Shown: in pieces, positions 9,375-19,627 of the stretch
How the letters are laid out: each line of letters starts with the position of its first letter
Position numbering within the stretch: the stretch's first letter is position 1
NCBI RefSeq assembly: GCF_009663685.2
Contig: NZ_RCOG02000012.1
Span: 310,846 to 374,845, forward strand
DNA: 64,000 nt
DNA from: Cupriavidus sp. U2
GTDB taxonomy: Bacteria; Pseudomonadota; Gammaproteobacteria; Burkholderiales; Burkholderiaceae
Direction: 5' to 3'
The notes under the pieces: generated by a model
Database searches by the model: none
What the model saw: the letters and a program-made list of their open reading frames with translations, nothing else
Told to the model about the DNA's origin: nothing
Translations under genes and position numbers: made by a program

Positions 9375-11179
9375 GCGGACTCCTGTTCAAACGTCGGATA
9401 CCAGTCGGCGTCTTGGGCGATCTTTATGATTGCGTAGAGACTGGCATATAACGCTCGTTCATCCTTATAGCTATCCTGGTGGTCATAGCCGAACTTCCGA
9501 TTCGATTTACCAGGGCGACCGTGGCCATGCGAAAACGACATGACTACGCTCGGTCGACCTGCTGGTGCCGCAGCGGATTCGACAGGTACCGTACCGTCGC
9601 CGGGAGACTCGGGATCGGCGATATGCAACCATGTTCCATCACTGGTTCGAATTCTGCCGTTCCCATCATCGAGCTCTATTTGCATCGTGCCCGGGTCATG
9701 CCTGGCGACACCTTGGCCGATCCACGACACCGTTCCCCATGCACACCTGTTGTCGGCGGCCATGAGCCCGCTACCAAACAATCCGCCTTTATCCAGGGCG
9801 GGATCTCGCTCGCCCTGCGCGCCGTAATGGGTGTAAGTCGGTAGCTTGTATCGCCCGCCGATTGCGGCGTGAAACTCTTTGACGGTCCTAATGTTCTCTG
9901 CAAAGGTTTGGCGATCCGTTTCAGACGTTTGGATGTCATCCTCTTCGATAACCTCGTTCGTCGCACCAAGACCCAACATCCATTCATTGTGCGTAGGCAC
10001 CAGCCCATACCACGCTGACGACTGATAGATCTCCGAGTACGGGTCACCGTTTCGGGGAAGGGCGAGGATGGCCGGCGGTTTCGAGCCATCAGCGTTCCGC
10101 GGTTCGCGGACAAAGAGCCATGGTTTTCCACCGTTGTAGTCGGCTGATGGCAGGAGTTCGAGCGCCCCTGGCGAATTGGCGGTGACGGCGGTCACCTCGG
10201 CGGCGTTGCGGCCCAGGACGACCTGGGACACGCCTTCGAAGCCGGCCCGCATGCGTTTGTAGGCGGCCGGTGCGCCCGTGGCCGGCTGAACGCCGTGAGA
10301 CACCCCCAACACCTTGTCGCAGCCATGGATCTCGGTCAGTGCCCGGCTGACAAAGCCGCCCATGGAATGCGTGACCACAATTACCTTCTCGGCCACGATG
10401 CGCGACGGCTTCTTGCGCGCCATGCCTCTACTGTCCCTGCCTTCCCCATCGGGTGTATCGTGAAGCAGAATCGCCCCGCCCTCGTTGTAGTAGGGCAGGA
10501 TCTCCTTTTCGATATACGCCTTGATTTGCTCGGCCGAATCCCGGTTGCTCTGGAGCCAGTTGTAGCCGCCCACCCACACGTCGAACTGGTACCGCGCCGC
10601 GTGCAGGATTTCGCCGCGGGTGAGCGCCTCCCCTTTTTCGCTCCCCCAGTCGGTGGGCGGTTCAGTTCCCGCCTCGGCGGCCCATTCCTTGAAGTCCACC
10701 TTGCAACGCTCGAAGTCGTACCGGGCCAGGTTGTTCAGGTAGTACTGCAGATTGGACAGGAATGCGTGGTAGCTGCCACGCATGATGGTTCCCCATCCAC
10801 GTAGCGTCAGCACATTGATCGGCAAGCCGCTCCGGCCAGCGTCGATGGTGCCATTCGGATCGACTTCGACCCGATCCATCAACAGCGATGCGGCACGGCT
10901 CTGCGGAGAGGTAAAGGCGTAGGCGATGAGTTGCAGCAGCGCATCGGCCAGGCCCTGGAAATCGGTGCTCGGCGGGCGCCAGACTGCCTTCTTGCTTTGC
11001 GTGTCGCGAAGGTTGGTTCCCATGATGCCGGGCAGGAACAACACGGGAATGATGTACGGTTTGGACAGGATGACGTGCTCGACATTGGCGGACGCGGCGC
11101 TCATCGTGGAGACGCTGAAAGTTTGCCCATTGTCGTCGACGAACGTTGGCGAAATGACGCGCTTTGGATTCTGTGGCAT
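9371..11179 (-). CDS. Tle-family lipase effector of type VI secretion
   Basis: A 602-residue alpha/beta hydrolase encoded 32 nt after vgrG. Oxyanion region IPVLFLPGIMGTNLR (about residues 44-58), nucleophile Ser272 in V-V-T-H-S-M-G-G, a GDGTVP acid motif near residue 525 like that of lecithin:cholesterol acyltransferase relatives, and histidines near the C-terminus (HGHGR, YDHQDSY). No signal peptide, consistent with loading onto VgrG in the cytoplasm and injection into the periplasm of rival cells to hydrolyse membrane phospholipids. It lies between a VgrG with a C-terminal adaptor-like tail and a Tli4-like protein, so Tle4 is the likely subfamily, although Tle3-like lipases share these motifs. 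Confidence 0.78.
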   Translation of the reverse strand: MPQNPKRVISPTFVDDNGQTFSVSTMSAASANVEHVILSKPYIIPVLFLPGIMGTNLRDTQSKKAVWRPPSTDFQGLADALLQLIAYAFTSPQSRAASLLMDRVEVDPNGTIDAGRSGLPINVLTLRGWGTIMRGSYHAFLSNLQYYLNNLARYDFERCKVDFKEWAAEAGTEPPTDWGSEKGEALTRGEILHAARYQFDVWVGGYNWLQSNRDSAEQIKAYIEKEILPYYNEGGAILLHDTPDGEGRDSRGMARKKPSRIVAEKVIVVTHSMGGFVSRALTEIHGCDKVLGVSHGVQPATGAPAAYKRMRAGFEGVSQVVLGRNAAEVTAVTANSPGALELLPSADYNGGKPWLFVREPRNADGSKPPAILALPRNGDPYSEIYQSSAWYGLVPTHNEWMLGLGATNEVIEEDDIQTSETDRQTFAENIRTVKEFHAAIGGRYKLPTYTHYGAQGERDPALDKGGLFGSGLMAADNRCAWGTVSWIGQGVARHDPGTMQIELDDGNGRIRTSDGTWLHIADPESPGDGTVPVESAAAPAGRPSVVMSFSHGHGRPGKSNRKFGYDHQDSYKDERALYASLYAIIKIAQDADWYPTFEQESA

Positions 11180-11211
11180 GGAATGGATGACTACGGTGGC
11201 AAACTTGCGGA

Positions 11212-13671
11212 TTACTGGACATTGCTCTTGATCGATTCGATATCGATGCTTTTCTGAGGCGGAAGATTCCCGTTCGAATCGGATGTCTCGTGGAACCTGG
11301 TGCCGTCATCCCGCGTCATGGTGACGTTGAACCCCGATACCGGCTCACCTGTCGACGGATTCCGCACCACCTGGCGGGCCACGAAATCGGCTTTGTCCCA
11401 GGTGTTCATCGTCTGCGCCAGCGAAGCGGGGCCTTGCCTGCCGATGCCGTTAGACCGGATCGTGCGCTCTCCGCGTGTTCCGTCTTCGATGCCGGTCGCG
11501 CTCATCAGCAGGTAAGAACCGCCGCACTTAAGCAACAGTTCCTGGCTGGCCTCGATGACGACCCGGCCGTTCGCACTGGAAATCACCATGTTCTTGTCCG
11601 CGCGCAGTTGCATGTCATCGCTCTGGGCCTGAATCTCGACCTTGCCTCTTGCTGCCATCAACTTGATGCCGAGCCTCTGCGCGAAGACCGACACAAGATC
11701 GCCAGCGGCCACTGTGAAACGTTTGAGTGCACTGAAATCGGCGTGGCGACCTGCCGTGGCGATGAGGTTTCCCGCAGCCGACTGTTGCAGGTCCGAGCCA
11801 GACGCCAGCGCGATGCCGGCAGGCGCGCTGACGAGGATGCCAGCCGCCTGCAGTTGATCGAGGGCATCCCGGAGCAGTGCATGTTGCCTTTCGCAGTCCG
11901 CGGCATGCGCCTGGGCGGCTCGGGCTGCCGAGGACAGCGATTCGCTATGCTGTAGCGCCTGTTCCAGAAGCCGCTTTGCAGATGCCATGTCAAGCTGCGG
12001 GCCGGCCCCTGCGGGCTGATCGTCCGCCGACAAAAACAGCCCCTTGCCCGCCCGCACCGCGCCCCAGTGCGATGTCCGCAACTCGAACCCCTGCCCGCGC
12101 TCCTTCATCTGGCGATCCACCAGATACCCGAGGTTCAGTTGCGACTTGCCGCCGTACTCGGTCGACAGCTTGATCCCCTCATGCCCCTCCCAGTCCTCGA
12201 AGCGCAGCTTGTTGTTGCGCTGCGTGCGGATCACGTTGCGCGATTGCCAGCCGTCCCGGCCGATGATCAGGTCTGGCTTGTGGCTGTTGTGCAGCGCGTG
12301 GGCGATATAGGGGCGGTTCGGGTTGCCGTCGTGGAAGGCGATGGCGACCTCGGTGCCTTCCAGCAGCGGGAAGTGGAAGCCGGTCTGCACGGCGCCGGCG
12401 AACGGCTTGGCCAGCCGCAGCGGTACGCTTTCCTGGCCGTTCTGCCATTCGTCGAAGTCGAGGTCGAAGCGGACGGTGTAATGGCCGTCCTGCGTCAGGT
12501 AGGCATATTTGTATTGGCCCGGCGAGATGACGCGACCGCTCAGCGTGCCGGCGATGCGCGGCCATTTCGTGTCGTCGACCGGCAGACGGAAGCGCCGGTC
12601 CGACGGAATCGCCTGATAGGTATTCCGATAAGCCTGATCGCGGGCGCCCGTGTGGATGACTTCGGTGATGACCTGGCCGTTGGGCGCATCCGGCAGCGTC
12701 GCATCCATGCGCAGGATGCGCGCCGGGCGCAATGCCAGCACGTTGCTTTCACCCTGGTAGACGACCTGGCTGGCGATGGCCGCCTCGTGGCGCAGCAGCG
12801 CCTCCCACTTCGCGCCAGCCATATCCAGGTGATGGGTGCCGTGGACGTATGGCTCGCCATAAGTCGTCCGATCCTTGTATGCAATGTTGGCGTCGGCCTT
12901 GAGCCGCTCGTAGGCGTGCGCGGGGTTGTAGTCCGATGCCAGGACCGATCTGGCGACAGTTTTCGTATTAGTACGAATGGCGAAGACCGCTTCGGTGCCC
13001 GACTCCAGCCCAGCCGTCTCCCGATAGGGCACCCGCAGTTCCGGCTGATAGATGTAGTGATCGATGTCGTCCCCGAACACCACAATTTCGCCAAATTTCC
13101 CGGGCGCAAAGTAGCAATACATGCCTTCCTGCTCCATCAGCAGGCGCACGTAGTCCCAATCGGACATCTGGTACTGCAGGCGGAACTTGTGCTCGGGATA
13201 CTCGCGCCGTAGCCGGAAAGCGAATTGATGACCTTCGAGGTCGTGGCTGCGCAGGATGGCCTCGATGATTTGCGGTGCGGTCTTGTGCTGATAGACACGG
13301 CTGCGCGGCGTCAGCCGCAGGCGCGTCACCAGCGGCTCCACCACCATCTCGTAGCCGTGGAAGTCGCGCGTCTGGCGGGTCTTGGAGAACGCCGGAATCC
13401 AGCCGGCAAAGCGGCGCGGCTCGCTGCCATCGCCGGGGTCGATGACGAAGGTGGCCGGTCGGTTCAGGTAGTCGGCACGATCCAGTTCCAGTGGATGGGT
13501 CAGCTGGACGGTGACCTCGTAAGGCTTGCCGAGCGCCTCGACGGCCTTGAACGAGACCACCGACAGCGCGATGGCGGTGGGGGCGGCGGGGACTTCGAGG
13601 CGGTAGGTCTTCAGACCTGCATGCTGAAGAAACGACTGCCCGCCGGATACCAGAGCGTCCTTGTCGATCAT
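11212..13671 (-). CDS. vgrG: VgrG spike protein (TssI) with C-terminal extension
   Basis: An 819-residue protein from the ATG at 13671; an ATG at 13686 is also possible, and neither has a clear ribosome site. Residues about 28-350 are the gp27-like base (LTHPLELDRADYLNRPATF ... QMSDWDYVRLLMEQEGMY), followed by a gp5-like OB domain with the hallmark FPLLEGTEVAIAFHDGNPNRPYI, a linker with a long helical stretch, and a DUF2345 beta-needle (about 640-750). After this lies a tail of about 60 residues (STGEPVSGFNVTMTRDDGTRFHE) resembling a transthyretin-like adaptor. VgrG trimers tip the type VI tube and carry effectors. No other type VI structural genes are in the window, so this is an orphan vgrG island. 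Confidence 0.93.
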   Translation of the reverse strand: MIDKDALVSGGQSFLQHAGLKTYRLEVPAAPTAIALSVVSFKAVEALGKPYEVTVQLTHPLELDRADYLNRPATFVIDPGDGSEPRRFAGWIPAFSKTRQTRDFHGYEMVVEPLVTRLRLTPRSRVYQHKTAPQIIEAILRSHDLEGHQFAFRLRREYPEHKFRLQYQMSDWDYVRLLMEQEGMYCYFAPGKFGEIVVFGDDIDHYIYQPELRVPYRETAGLESGTEAVFAIRTNTKTVARSVLASDYNPAHAYERLKADANIAYKDRTTYGEPYVHGTHHLDMAGAKWEALLRHEAAIASQVVYQGESNVLALRPARILRMDATLPDAPNGQVITEVIHTGARDQAYRNTYQAIPSDRRFRLPVDDTKWPRIAGTLSGRVISPGQYKYAYLTQDGHYTVRFDLDFDEWQNGQESVPLRLAKPFAGAVQTGFHFPLLEGTEVAIAFHDGNPNRPYIAHALHNSHKPDLIIGRDGWQSRNVIRTQRNNKLRFEDWEGHEGIKLSTEYGGKSQLNLGYLVDRQMKERGQGFELRTSHWGAVRAGKGLFLSADDQPAGAGPQLDMASAKRLLEQALQHSESLSSAARAAQAHAADCERQHALLRDALDQLQAAGILVSAPAGIALASGSDLQQSAAGNLIATAGRHADFSALKRFTVAAGDLVSVFAQRLGIKLMAARGKVEIQAQSDDMQLRADKNMVISSANGRVVIEASQELLLKCGGSYLLMSATGIEDGTRGERTIRSNGIGRQGPASLAQTMNTWDKADFVARQVVRNPSTGEPVSGFNVTMTRDDGTRFHETSDSNGNLPPQKSIDIESIKSNVQ

Positions 13672-13887
13672 CGGTTCACGCCACATGCTGTTTGCTGTGG
13701 GTGGCACGCTACACCGACTGGTGGCCGAGTGCGTCAACGAATCAGCAGCCAGCTAATCCGGCGCAAGCCGTCGTCACAATCGCCGCTTTGCGATTGACAA
13801 TGGTGTGCGCGGAACGATGACCTGCGATAGAGCCGACGTACCGATCGGACCGACCAATTCCTCGGATCAGAGAAATCCGAGGCTGCC

Positions 13888-14676
13888 TCAGACTTCCACG
13901 ACCTTGCCCCAGTCGAAAAAGGCGTTCTCGGGCGCGCCGGTTCTGCGCGAGATATAGCCGCGAGGGTTGCAGACCACGCGCGTGTCGTCGATCCAGTAGT
14001 CGAAGCTGGTGTGCGTGTGGCCATGGATCCAGAGATCGGCCTGGGCCACGAGGTCGGGACGCCGTGAAATGAAGCCGGCGGAGACGATGTCGTGGGCGTA
14101 GCGCGCATCGAGGCTACCAAGATCCGGGCCGTGGTGGGTGACCACGACGGTCTTCCCGTCGAACGGCTGCGCCAGAGCTTCGGCCAGCCACGCCGTGGCC
14201 GCGCGGTGGCGTGCCAGGGCGTCGGCCGGCGTGTATGGGCGGGGCAGGCCGTCGTCGCCAGTGGTGGTGATCAGCCGATGATCGACCATCACCTTGGCGC
14301 AGGCCGCCATGGCCTCGTCGATACGGTTCTCGCCGTACAGCGCATAGTCGGTCCACCACGTGGTGCCGATCACCCGCACCGGACCGCCCGGGGCGTCGGA
14401 AAATTCCGCTACTGCGCCATTGAGCAGCGTCACATTGCCGGACGCGGCGGCGCCGTCGGCCATCTGTTGGTCCACGGGATCGAACGCGCTTTCGTAGTAT
14501 TCGTGATTGCCGGGGATGTAGAGCACAGGCCCCGCGAAGGTACGGGCGGCCCAGTCGATACCGTCGCGGCCGTTGGCGATGTCGCCGGCCAGGATCGTCA
14601 GATCGGCGCTGCAGCCGGGGACATCCTCCGGCATGTGGTGTTCGATGTGGAGATCACTGAGGATGCGGATTTTCAT
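13888..14676 (-). CDS. Calcineurin-like metallophosphoesterase
   Basis: A 262-residue protein from the ATG at 14676, preceded by a G-rich stretch. The five blocks of the metallophosphoesterase fold are present: D-L-H (Asp8, His10), G-D (Asp32), G-N-H-E (residues 56-59), THHGP in the centre and GHTH near the C-terminus; these ligands bind two metal ions. The substrate is unknown; relatives act on nucleotides, phosphodiesters or nucleic acids. It is a cytoplasmic enzyme with no signal peptide. It is separated from the tad operon by a terminator, so it is probably transcribed alone. Confidence 0.85.
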   Translation of the reverse strand: MKIRILSDLHIEHHMPEDVPGCSADLTILAGDIANGRDGIDWAARTFAGPVLYIPGNHEYYESAFDPVDQQMADGAAASGNVTLLNGAVAEFSDAPGGPVRVIGTTWWTDYALYGENRIDEAMAACAKVMVDHRLITTTGDDGLPRPYTPADALARHRAATAWLAEALAQPFDGKTVVVTHHGPDLGSLDARYAHDIVSAGFISRRPDLVAQADLWIHGHTHTSFDYWIDDTRVVCNPRGYISRRTGAPENAFFDWGKVVEV

Positions 14677-14796
14677 GGGGCTGGCCCCCCGTATCTGCAT
14701 ACGGGCGCGAATTGGTCTGCAAGCATTCTTAAGAAGACTTGGGGCTCCCGTCAAGCTGCACGGTTGCCTGGGCGGCGCGCCGGCGGTGCACCAAGC

Positions 14797-14820
14797 AGAA
14801 AAGCCCGGACTTGTCCGGGC
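14797..14820 (-). terminator. Terminator of the tad operon
   Basis: Read leftward, GCCCGGAC-AA-GTCCGGGC is followed by TTTTCTGCTT. The stem is 8 bp and wholly GC-rich with a very short loop. It lies 78 nt past the tadC stop and ends the leftward tad transcript before the metallophosphoesterase gene. Confidence 0.75.
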
Positions 14821-14897
14821 AAGACTGTCTGCCTGGCATTGCACCAGGGGAGGACAGCCGGGGGAACCGTTATGACAATGCGCCGCTTGATGTGGCG

Positions 14898-15869
14898 TTA
14901 GTTGGTGCCCGCCATGGTGGGCAGCAGAACCCGGTAGATCTGGATGAACGCCGGCCCCAGCAGGACCAGCAGCAGCGTGGGGAAAATCGTGAAGATCAGC
15001 GGGAACAGCAGCTTCAGCGCGATCTTCGCGGCCTGTTCCTCGGCGCGCATGCGGCGCTTGGTCCGCAGCATGTCGGACAGCACCCGCAGGGACTCGCCCA
15101 GGCTGGTGCCGAAGCGGTCGGCCTGGACCAGCATCGATGCGAACTTGTCGACATCTTCCACGCCGGTGCGCAGCGACAGATTGCCGAGCGCCTTCTCTTT
15201 CGAGAATCCGGAGCGCAGTTCCAGCAGCATCAGCTGCAGCTCGTCGGCAAGCACGGGGCAGCGCAGCGCCAGTTCGTCGGCCACGCGCATCAGCGCGGCG
15301 TCGAGCCCCAGGCCGGCTTCCACGCAGACGGTCAGCAGGTCGATGACGTCCGGGAATTCCTCGAACACCGTCCGCTGGCGCGTGGCGACCTTGCGCGAGA
15401 GCAGGATGTTCGGAATGTAGTAGCCGATGGCGGCCAGCACCGCGAGCATCGCGAACATCGCGCTCTCCTGCTGGAATGCCGGGGTGCTGGCCGTTGCCAC
15501 CAGTCCAAGCATCGGCAGCGCCACCGCCAGCAGCGTCTTGGCCGCGAAGTACAGCGGCGCGGCATTCGCGTTGCGCCATCCTGCGTTCATGAAGCGGATG
15601 CGCAGCTGCGAATGTTCCCAGCCCTCCTTGGGCAGCGACAGCCGCGAGACAGGCTGGGCCCATCGGACGATGGTATCGATCAGGGCCTGGCGCTGCCCGG
15701 CGTCGCCGGTGAAGCTGCCCGTCTCGCTGGCAATCCGTTCCATCCGGCCGCGCATCCGGTCGGGCGAAAACGCGTAGAGCACGCCGAATACGGTGCCGAA
15801 CGCTGCGACGAAGATCAGTGCCAGCACGATCCACTGATCTATCCGAAAGCCCTGCATGATGTCTTGCAT
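14898..15869 (-). CDS. tadC: Tad pilus inner-membrane platform protein TadC
   Basis: A 323-residue protein from the ATG at 15869. It has an N-terminal membrane helix (IDQWIVLALIFVAAFGTVFGVLYAF), a central helix pair, the conserved GspF/T2SSF domain (FEEFPDVIDLLTVCVEAGLGLDAAL ... DADKFASML-type segment, residues about 170-290), and a C-terminal helix (LKLLFPLIFTIFPTLLLVLLGP). With TadB it forms the inner-membrane platform that couples the TadA ATPase to Flp pilin polymerisation. It is the last gene of the operon, and tadB ends 52 nt upstream of its start. Confidence 0.93.
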   Translation of the reverse strand: MQDIMQGFRIDQWIVLALIFVAAFGTVFGVLYAFSPDRMRGRMERIASETGSFTGDAGQRQALIDTIVRWAQPVSRLSLPKEGWEHSQLRIRFMNAGWRNANAAPLYFAAKTLLAVALPMLGLVATASTPAFQQESAMFAMLAVLAAIGYYIPNILLSRKVATRQRTVFEEFPDVIDLLTVCVEAGLGLDAALMRVADELALRCPVLADELQLMLLELRSGFSKEKALGNLSLRTGVEDVDKFASMLVQADRFGTSLGESLRVLSDMLRTKRRMRAEEQAAKIALKLLFPLIFTIFPTLLLVLLGPAFIQIYRVLLPTMAGTN

Positions 15870-15921
15870 GATCGAACTCCCCCTCAGGTTGACCGTCCAA
15901 GCCTGCCTGTTGTTATCCGAC

Positions 15922-16899
15922 TCATACCCGGATGCGGATGATCTTGCGCATCCACACCACACCGAAGATCATCGACGTGATGGCGCCGCCAATCATTCGC
16001 CATCCAAGCGGGTCTTCCCAGAGCACCTTCATGAAGTCGGGGTTGACGACCAGGATCATGCCGGCCGTGCCGAACGGCAGCAGGCCAAGAATCCAGGCGG
16101 AGAGCCGGCCCTCCGCCGACAACACCCGAATCTTGTCGAAGAGCTTGAGCCGCTCGCGCACCATCGTTGCGATGGTGTCGAGGATCTCCGCCAGGTTGCC
16201 GCCGCTCTCGCGCTGGATCAGCACGGCGATGACAAAGTAGCGGAGGTCGGCCACCGGCACGCGAATGGCCAGGTTCGTCATGGCCTCGTCAAGCGCCACC
16301 CCGTAGTTGATCTCTTCGAACGTGATGCGGAACTCGGGGCCCAGCGGCGCCTTGATCTCCTGTCCAACCATGCCCAGCGCACCGGAAAACGAGTGGCCGG
16401 CGCGCAACGCCCGGCTGATCATGTCCACCGCGTCGGGCAGTTGCAATTCCAGCTGCTTGAGCCGCCTGGCGCGCTGCCGCATGACGTGCAGGAAGGGCAG
16501 GGTCCACGCGAACGCCGCGCCGCCGAGCATGACGGGCATCGGCAAGGGCGCGACCGGAATCAGGGCCACCGCGCATAGCACCACCAGTCCGCAGTAGCCG
16601 AGCAACTGGGCCACCGACCACGAACTGCCGGACTGTTCGAGCCAGCGGTCCAGTGCGCCGATACGCGGCACGTTCATCAGCCAGCGCTGCATGCGCGGCG
16701 AATCGCTGAGCAGCCGCTTCTTGAGAATGGACAGGCGCTCGGCGCTGACATGGCCGCCGGCCGACAGCGCCCGCAGGCGCGCCTCGATGCGCCTGGCGGC
16801 GGGCCCGTGGGCGTTGTTCCACCATAGGTAGATGGCTTCGACGCCGAGCACTACGGCGACGAAGAGCAGGATGCCGAAGGCATAAAAGATCGTGCTCAT
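15922..16899 (-). CDS. tadB: Tad pilus inner-membrane platform protein TadB
   Basis: A 325-residue protein from the ATG at 16899, with a G-rich ribosome site just upstream; the longer frame upstream of it is out of family. Membrane segments near residues 5-25, 105-140, 270-290 and 300-320 flank a T2SSF domain with LQLPDAVDMISRALRAGHSFSGAL (about 160-183) and the typical QRESGGNLAEILDTIATMVRERLKL near 237-261. It is the partner of TadC and docks the TadA ATPase on the cytoplasmic side. Confidence 0.94.
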   Translation of the reverse strand: MSTIFYAFGILLFVAVVLGVEAIYLWWNNAHGPAARRIEARLRALSAGGHVSAERLSILKKRLLSDSPRMQRWLMNVPRIGALDRWLEQSGSSWSVAQLLGYCGLVVLCAVALIPVAPLPMPVMLGGAAFAWTLPFLHVMRQRARRLKQLELQLPDAVDMISRALRAGHSFSGALGMVGQEIKAPLGPEFRITFEEINYGVALDEAMTNLAIRVPVADLRYFVIAVLIQRESGGNLAEILDTIATMVRERLKLFDKIRVLSAEGRLSAWILGLLPFGTAGMILVVNPDFMKVLWEDPLGWRMIGGAITSMIFGVVWMRKIIRIRV

Positions 16900-16942
16900 G
16901 TGTGACCCCCCGGGGATGTTGTCGTTTGGCGCGTGCGCGGGT

Positions 16943-18313
16943 TCAGACTTCGAAGCGGCGCGCGGGGTCGTAGATCTCGTCCGGCAGGCCGACGCCGAAT
17001 ACACGCAGCCGCTCGGCAAACTTCGGATACACGCCGGTGGCCTTGAAGTGCCCCTTGACCGTGCCATCCTCGGCCACGCCGGTGCGCTGGAAGGTGAAGA
17101 TCTCCTGCGTGTTGATGATGTCGCCTTCCATGCCGGTGATTTCCTGGATGCTGATGATCTTGCGCCTGCCGTCGGTCATGCGCGCGGCCTGGACCACGAC
17201 CGTGATCGCCGAGGCGATCTGCTGCCGCATGGCCTTGGCCGGCATGGTCAGGCCGGCCATGCTGACCATGTTCTCGAGCCGGGTCAGCGCGTCGCGCGGC
17301 GTATTGGCGTGGATGGTGGTCAGCGAACCTTCGTGGCCGGTATTCATCGCGTTGAGCATGTCCAGCGCCTCGCCGCCGCGGATTTCGCCAAGGATGATGC
17401 GGTCGGGCCGCATCCGCAGCGCGTTGCGCACCAGGGCGCGCTGCGTGATCTCGCCCTTGCCCTCGATGTTGGGTGGCCGGGTTTCCAGGCGCAGGACATG
17501 GGGCTGGCGCAGCTGCAGTTCGGCGGCGTCCTCGATGGTCACCACGCGTTCGTCTTCGGGAATGAAGCCGGACAGGATGTTCAGCAGCGTGGTCTTGCCG
17601 CTGCCCGTGCCGCCCGAGACCAGCACGTTCACCTTCGCATGCGCCAGCGCCTGCAGCAACTGGGCCATCGGTTGCGTCAGGCTCTTCAGCGCCACCAGGT
17701 CCGACACCTGCAGCGGATTCACCGAGAACCGGCGAATCGACAGCAGCGGCCCGTCGATGGCGGAGGGCGGGATGATGGCGTTGACGCGCGAGCCGTCCGG
17801 CAGCCGGGCATCCACCATGGGGCTGGTTTCGTCGATCCGACGTCCCACGCGCGACACGATCTTCTCGATCACCTTCATCAGATGCGCGTCGTCGTAGAAC
17901 ACCACGTTCGTCAGCTCGAGCTTGCCGCGCCGCTCCACATACGTCTGCCGCGCGGTGTTGACCAGGATGTCCGACACGGTGGGATCATTCAGTAGCGGCT
18001 CCAGCGGGCCGAAGCCGAACATTTCGTCGTAGATCTCCACGGTCAGCTGGCGACGCTCGTTGTCGTTGAGCAGCACTTTCTGCTCCTCGATGATGAGGTT
18101 CACCAGTGTGGAAATCTCCTGACGCACCTGCTCCTGGGGAAAGTGCGCCAGGCGCTCCAGTTCCACCCGGTCGAGCACGGACTCGTGGACATCGCGCTTG
18201 AGCGCGTGGTATCCGGCAGTGTTCGTGCCGGCGGCGGTGCCAAAGTGGATCGTGGCATGGCCGTTCGCCGTGAAGGGCGTCCCGGCATTGGCGAGTTGTT
18301 CGCGGATCGACAT
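16943..18313 (-). CDS. tadA: Tad pilus assembly ATPase TadA (CpaF)
   Basis: A 456-residue secretion ATPase of the VirB11/CpaF class. The N-terminal domain (about 60-200) includes [19 protein letters not shown]; the ATPase core holds the Walker [10 protein letters not shown] (234-242), an Asp box with TIEDAAEL, and a Walker B-like region [16 protein letters not shown], followed by a His box ([12 protein letters not shown]). It forms a cytoplasmic hexamer that powers extension, and in tad systems also retraction, of Flp pili. The upstream neighbour encodes TadZ and the downstream ones TadB and TadC, the conserved order. Confidence 0.96.
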   Translation of the reverse strand: MSIREQLANAGTPFTANGHATIHFGTAAGTNTAGYHALKRDVHESVLDRVELERLAHFPQEQVRQEISTLVNLIIEEQKVLLNDNERRQLTVEIYDEMFGFGPLEPLLNDPTVSDILVNTARQTYVERRGKLELTNVVFYDDAHLMKVIEKIVSRVGRRIDETSPMVDARLPDGSRVNAIIPPSAIDGPLLSIRRFSVNPLQVSDLVALKSLTQPMAQLLQALAHAKVNVLVSGGTGSGKTTLLNILSGFIPEDERVVTIEDAAELQLRQPHVLRLETRPPNIEGKGEITQRALVRNALRMRPDRIILGEIRGGEALDMLNAMNTGHEGSLTTIHANTPRDALTRLENMVSMAGLTMPAKAMRQQIASAITVVVQAARMTDGRRKIISIQEITGMEGDIINTQEIFTFQRTGVAEDGTVKGHFKATGVYPKFAERLRVFGVGLPDEIYDPARRFEV

Positions 18314-18383
18314 GATGGACTCCTGGCTTGGCGGATTCGGTTCCGGGTGTTCGGGCGGATCGGTCTGACTGGGGCAGGCGGCT

Positions 18384-19577
18384 TCAGGTGCTGCGCGCGC
18401 GCAGCATCAGCTTGCGCAGCGGCGACACGCTTTCCTGCCGGCTGCGGCGCTCGGCTTCCTGGTTCGGGGCCAGCTGCATGGCCATCGACTGCAGTGCGCG
18501 GGCAATACTGCTGCGCTTGCTCAGCTTGGCCACCGGCTCGCCGTGGCTGACGGCCTCGTCCACCGTGGCCGGGTCGTCCGGCAGGGTGAACGCCACCTTC
18601 ATGCCGAAGATCTCTTCCATCGTGGCGCGCGGCACTTCGTTCTTGCGGCCCGTGCGGTTCAGTACCACCCGGATCTTGTCGTCGGGGTAGTGCAGGGCGC
18701 GCAGGATGTCGAGCAGCCGGCGGCTGGGACGCCCGAATGCGATGCTGGGTTCGGTCACCACGCAGATGCGGTCGCTGTGGTCGAGCATGCTGATCGACAG
18801 CGGATCGATGCTCTGGCCCACGTCGAAGATCACATAGTCATAGTTCGGCTGCATGACCGACAGGATCCACTCCAGCTTTTCCTTCTGGATCTGGCTGGCC
18901 CGCACAGGATCTGCCGCACCCGCGAGCATGTCCAGGCCGTCGCTGACATGCACGAGGCAAGCCTCCAGGAACGCCGCGTCCATGCGGTCGATCTGGCTGC
19001 AGATTTCCGACAGCGTGCTGGGTGGGGCCTTGTCGGTCACGATATAGGTGAGATCGCCAAAGTGCCGGTTCAGGTCCACCACCAGCACACGCTTGCCAAA
19101 GTGGCGCGACAGCGCATCGCCCAGGTTCGCGGCGATGAAGCTGGTGCCCGCGCCGCCCTTGCAGGAGATCATCGACACCACCTGCGCCACGTCGTGCGAA
19201 CGCGGCACGTGCGTGGCTTCCACGCGTTTCAGGGCTTCGGCCAGCTGGCTCTTGTCCAGCGGCCAGGAAAGCACGTCGCGCACGCCGGCGCGCATGGCCT
19301 GGATCAGCACGCTGGAATCGTGCGACTGCGTGATCAGGATGCAGGGCAGGTCGGGATGCTGCTGGCGCAGCGTTTCCACCGCGAACATCTGGGCGGGTGC
19401 GATATCGGGCAACTCCAGGATCAGCAGGTCCGCCATGCGCAGCCGGCTCGCCTGCAGCGGCAGGCGGGCCAGACCTTCCTGCATCGACATGGTCTGGAAG
19501 TTGCCGGCGTTGGCCGTGAGCCGGTTGATCTCAGCCAGCCGTTCGGCGTCGTCGGATGCGATCAGGATCTTGAGCAT
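18384..19577 (-). CDS. tadZ: Tad pilus localisation ATPase TadZ (CpaE)
   Basis: A 397-residue protein from the ATG at 19577. Residues about 1-125 are an atypical receiver-like domain ([20 protein letters not shown]). Residues about 135-370 are a MinD/ParA-type ATPase with a deviant Walker A ([16 protein letters not shown]) and the switch region [14 protein letters not shown]. TadZ/CpaE marks the assembly site of the Flp pilus, usually at a pole, and recruits the rest of the machine. The tail ([20 protein letters not shown]) is basic. It sits between the pseudopilin genes and tadA. Confidence 0.93.
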   Translation of the reverse strand: MLKILIASDDAERLAEINRLTANAGNFQTMSMQEGLARLPLQASRLRMADLLILELPDIAPAQMFAVETLRQQHPDLPCILITQSHDSSVLIQAMRAGVRDVLSWPLDKSQLAEALKRVEATHVPRSHDVAQVVSMISCKGGAGTSFIAANLGDALSRHFGKRVLVVDLNRHFGDLTYIVTDKAPPSTLSEICSQIDRMDAAFLEACLVHVSDGLDMLAGAADPVRASQIQKEKLEWILSVMQPNYDYVIFDVGQSIDPLSISMLDHSDRICVVTEPSIAFGRPSRRLLDILRALHYPDDKIRVVLNRTGRKNEVPRATMEEIFGMKVAFTLPDDPATVDEAVSHGEPVAKLSKRSSIARALQSMAMQLAPNQEAERRSRQESVSPLRKLMLRARST

Positions 19578-19627
19578 GGTGTCCTCGCGATGTTCGGGGC
19601 GGATGGAGCGAATGGGTGAGCTGCGCG

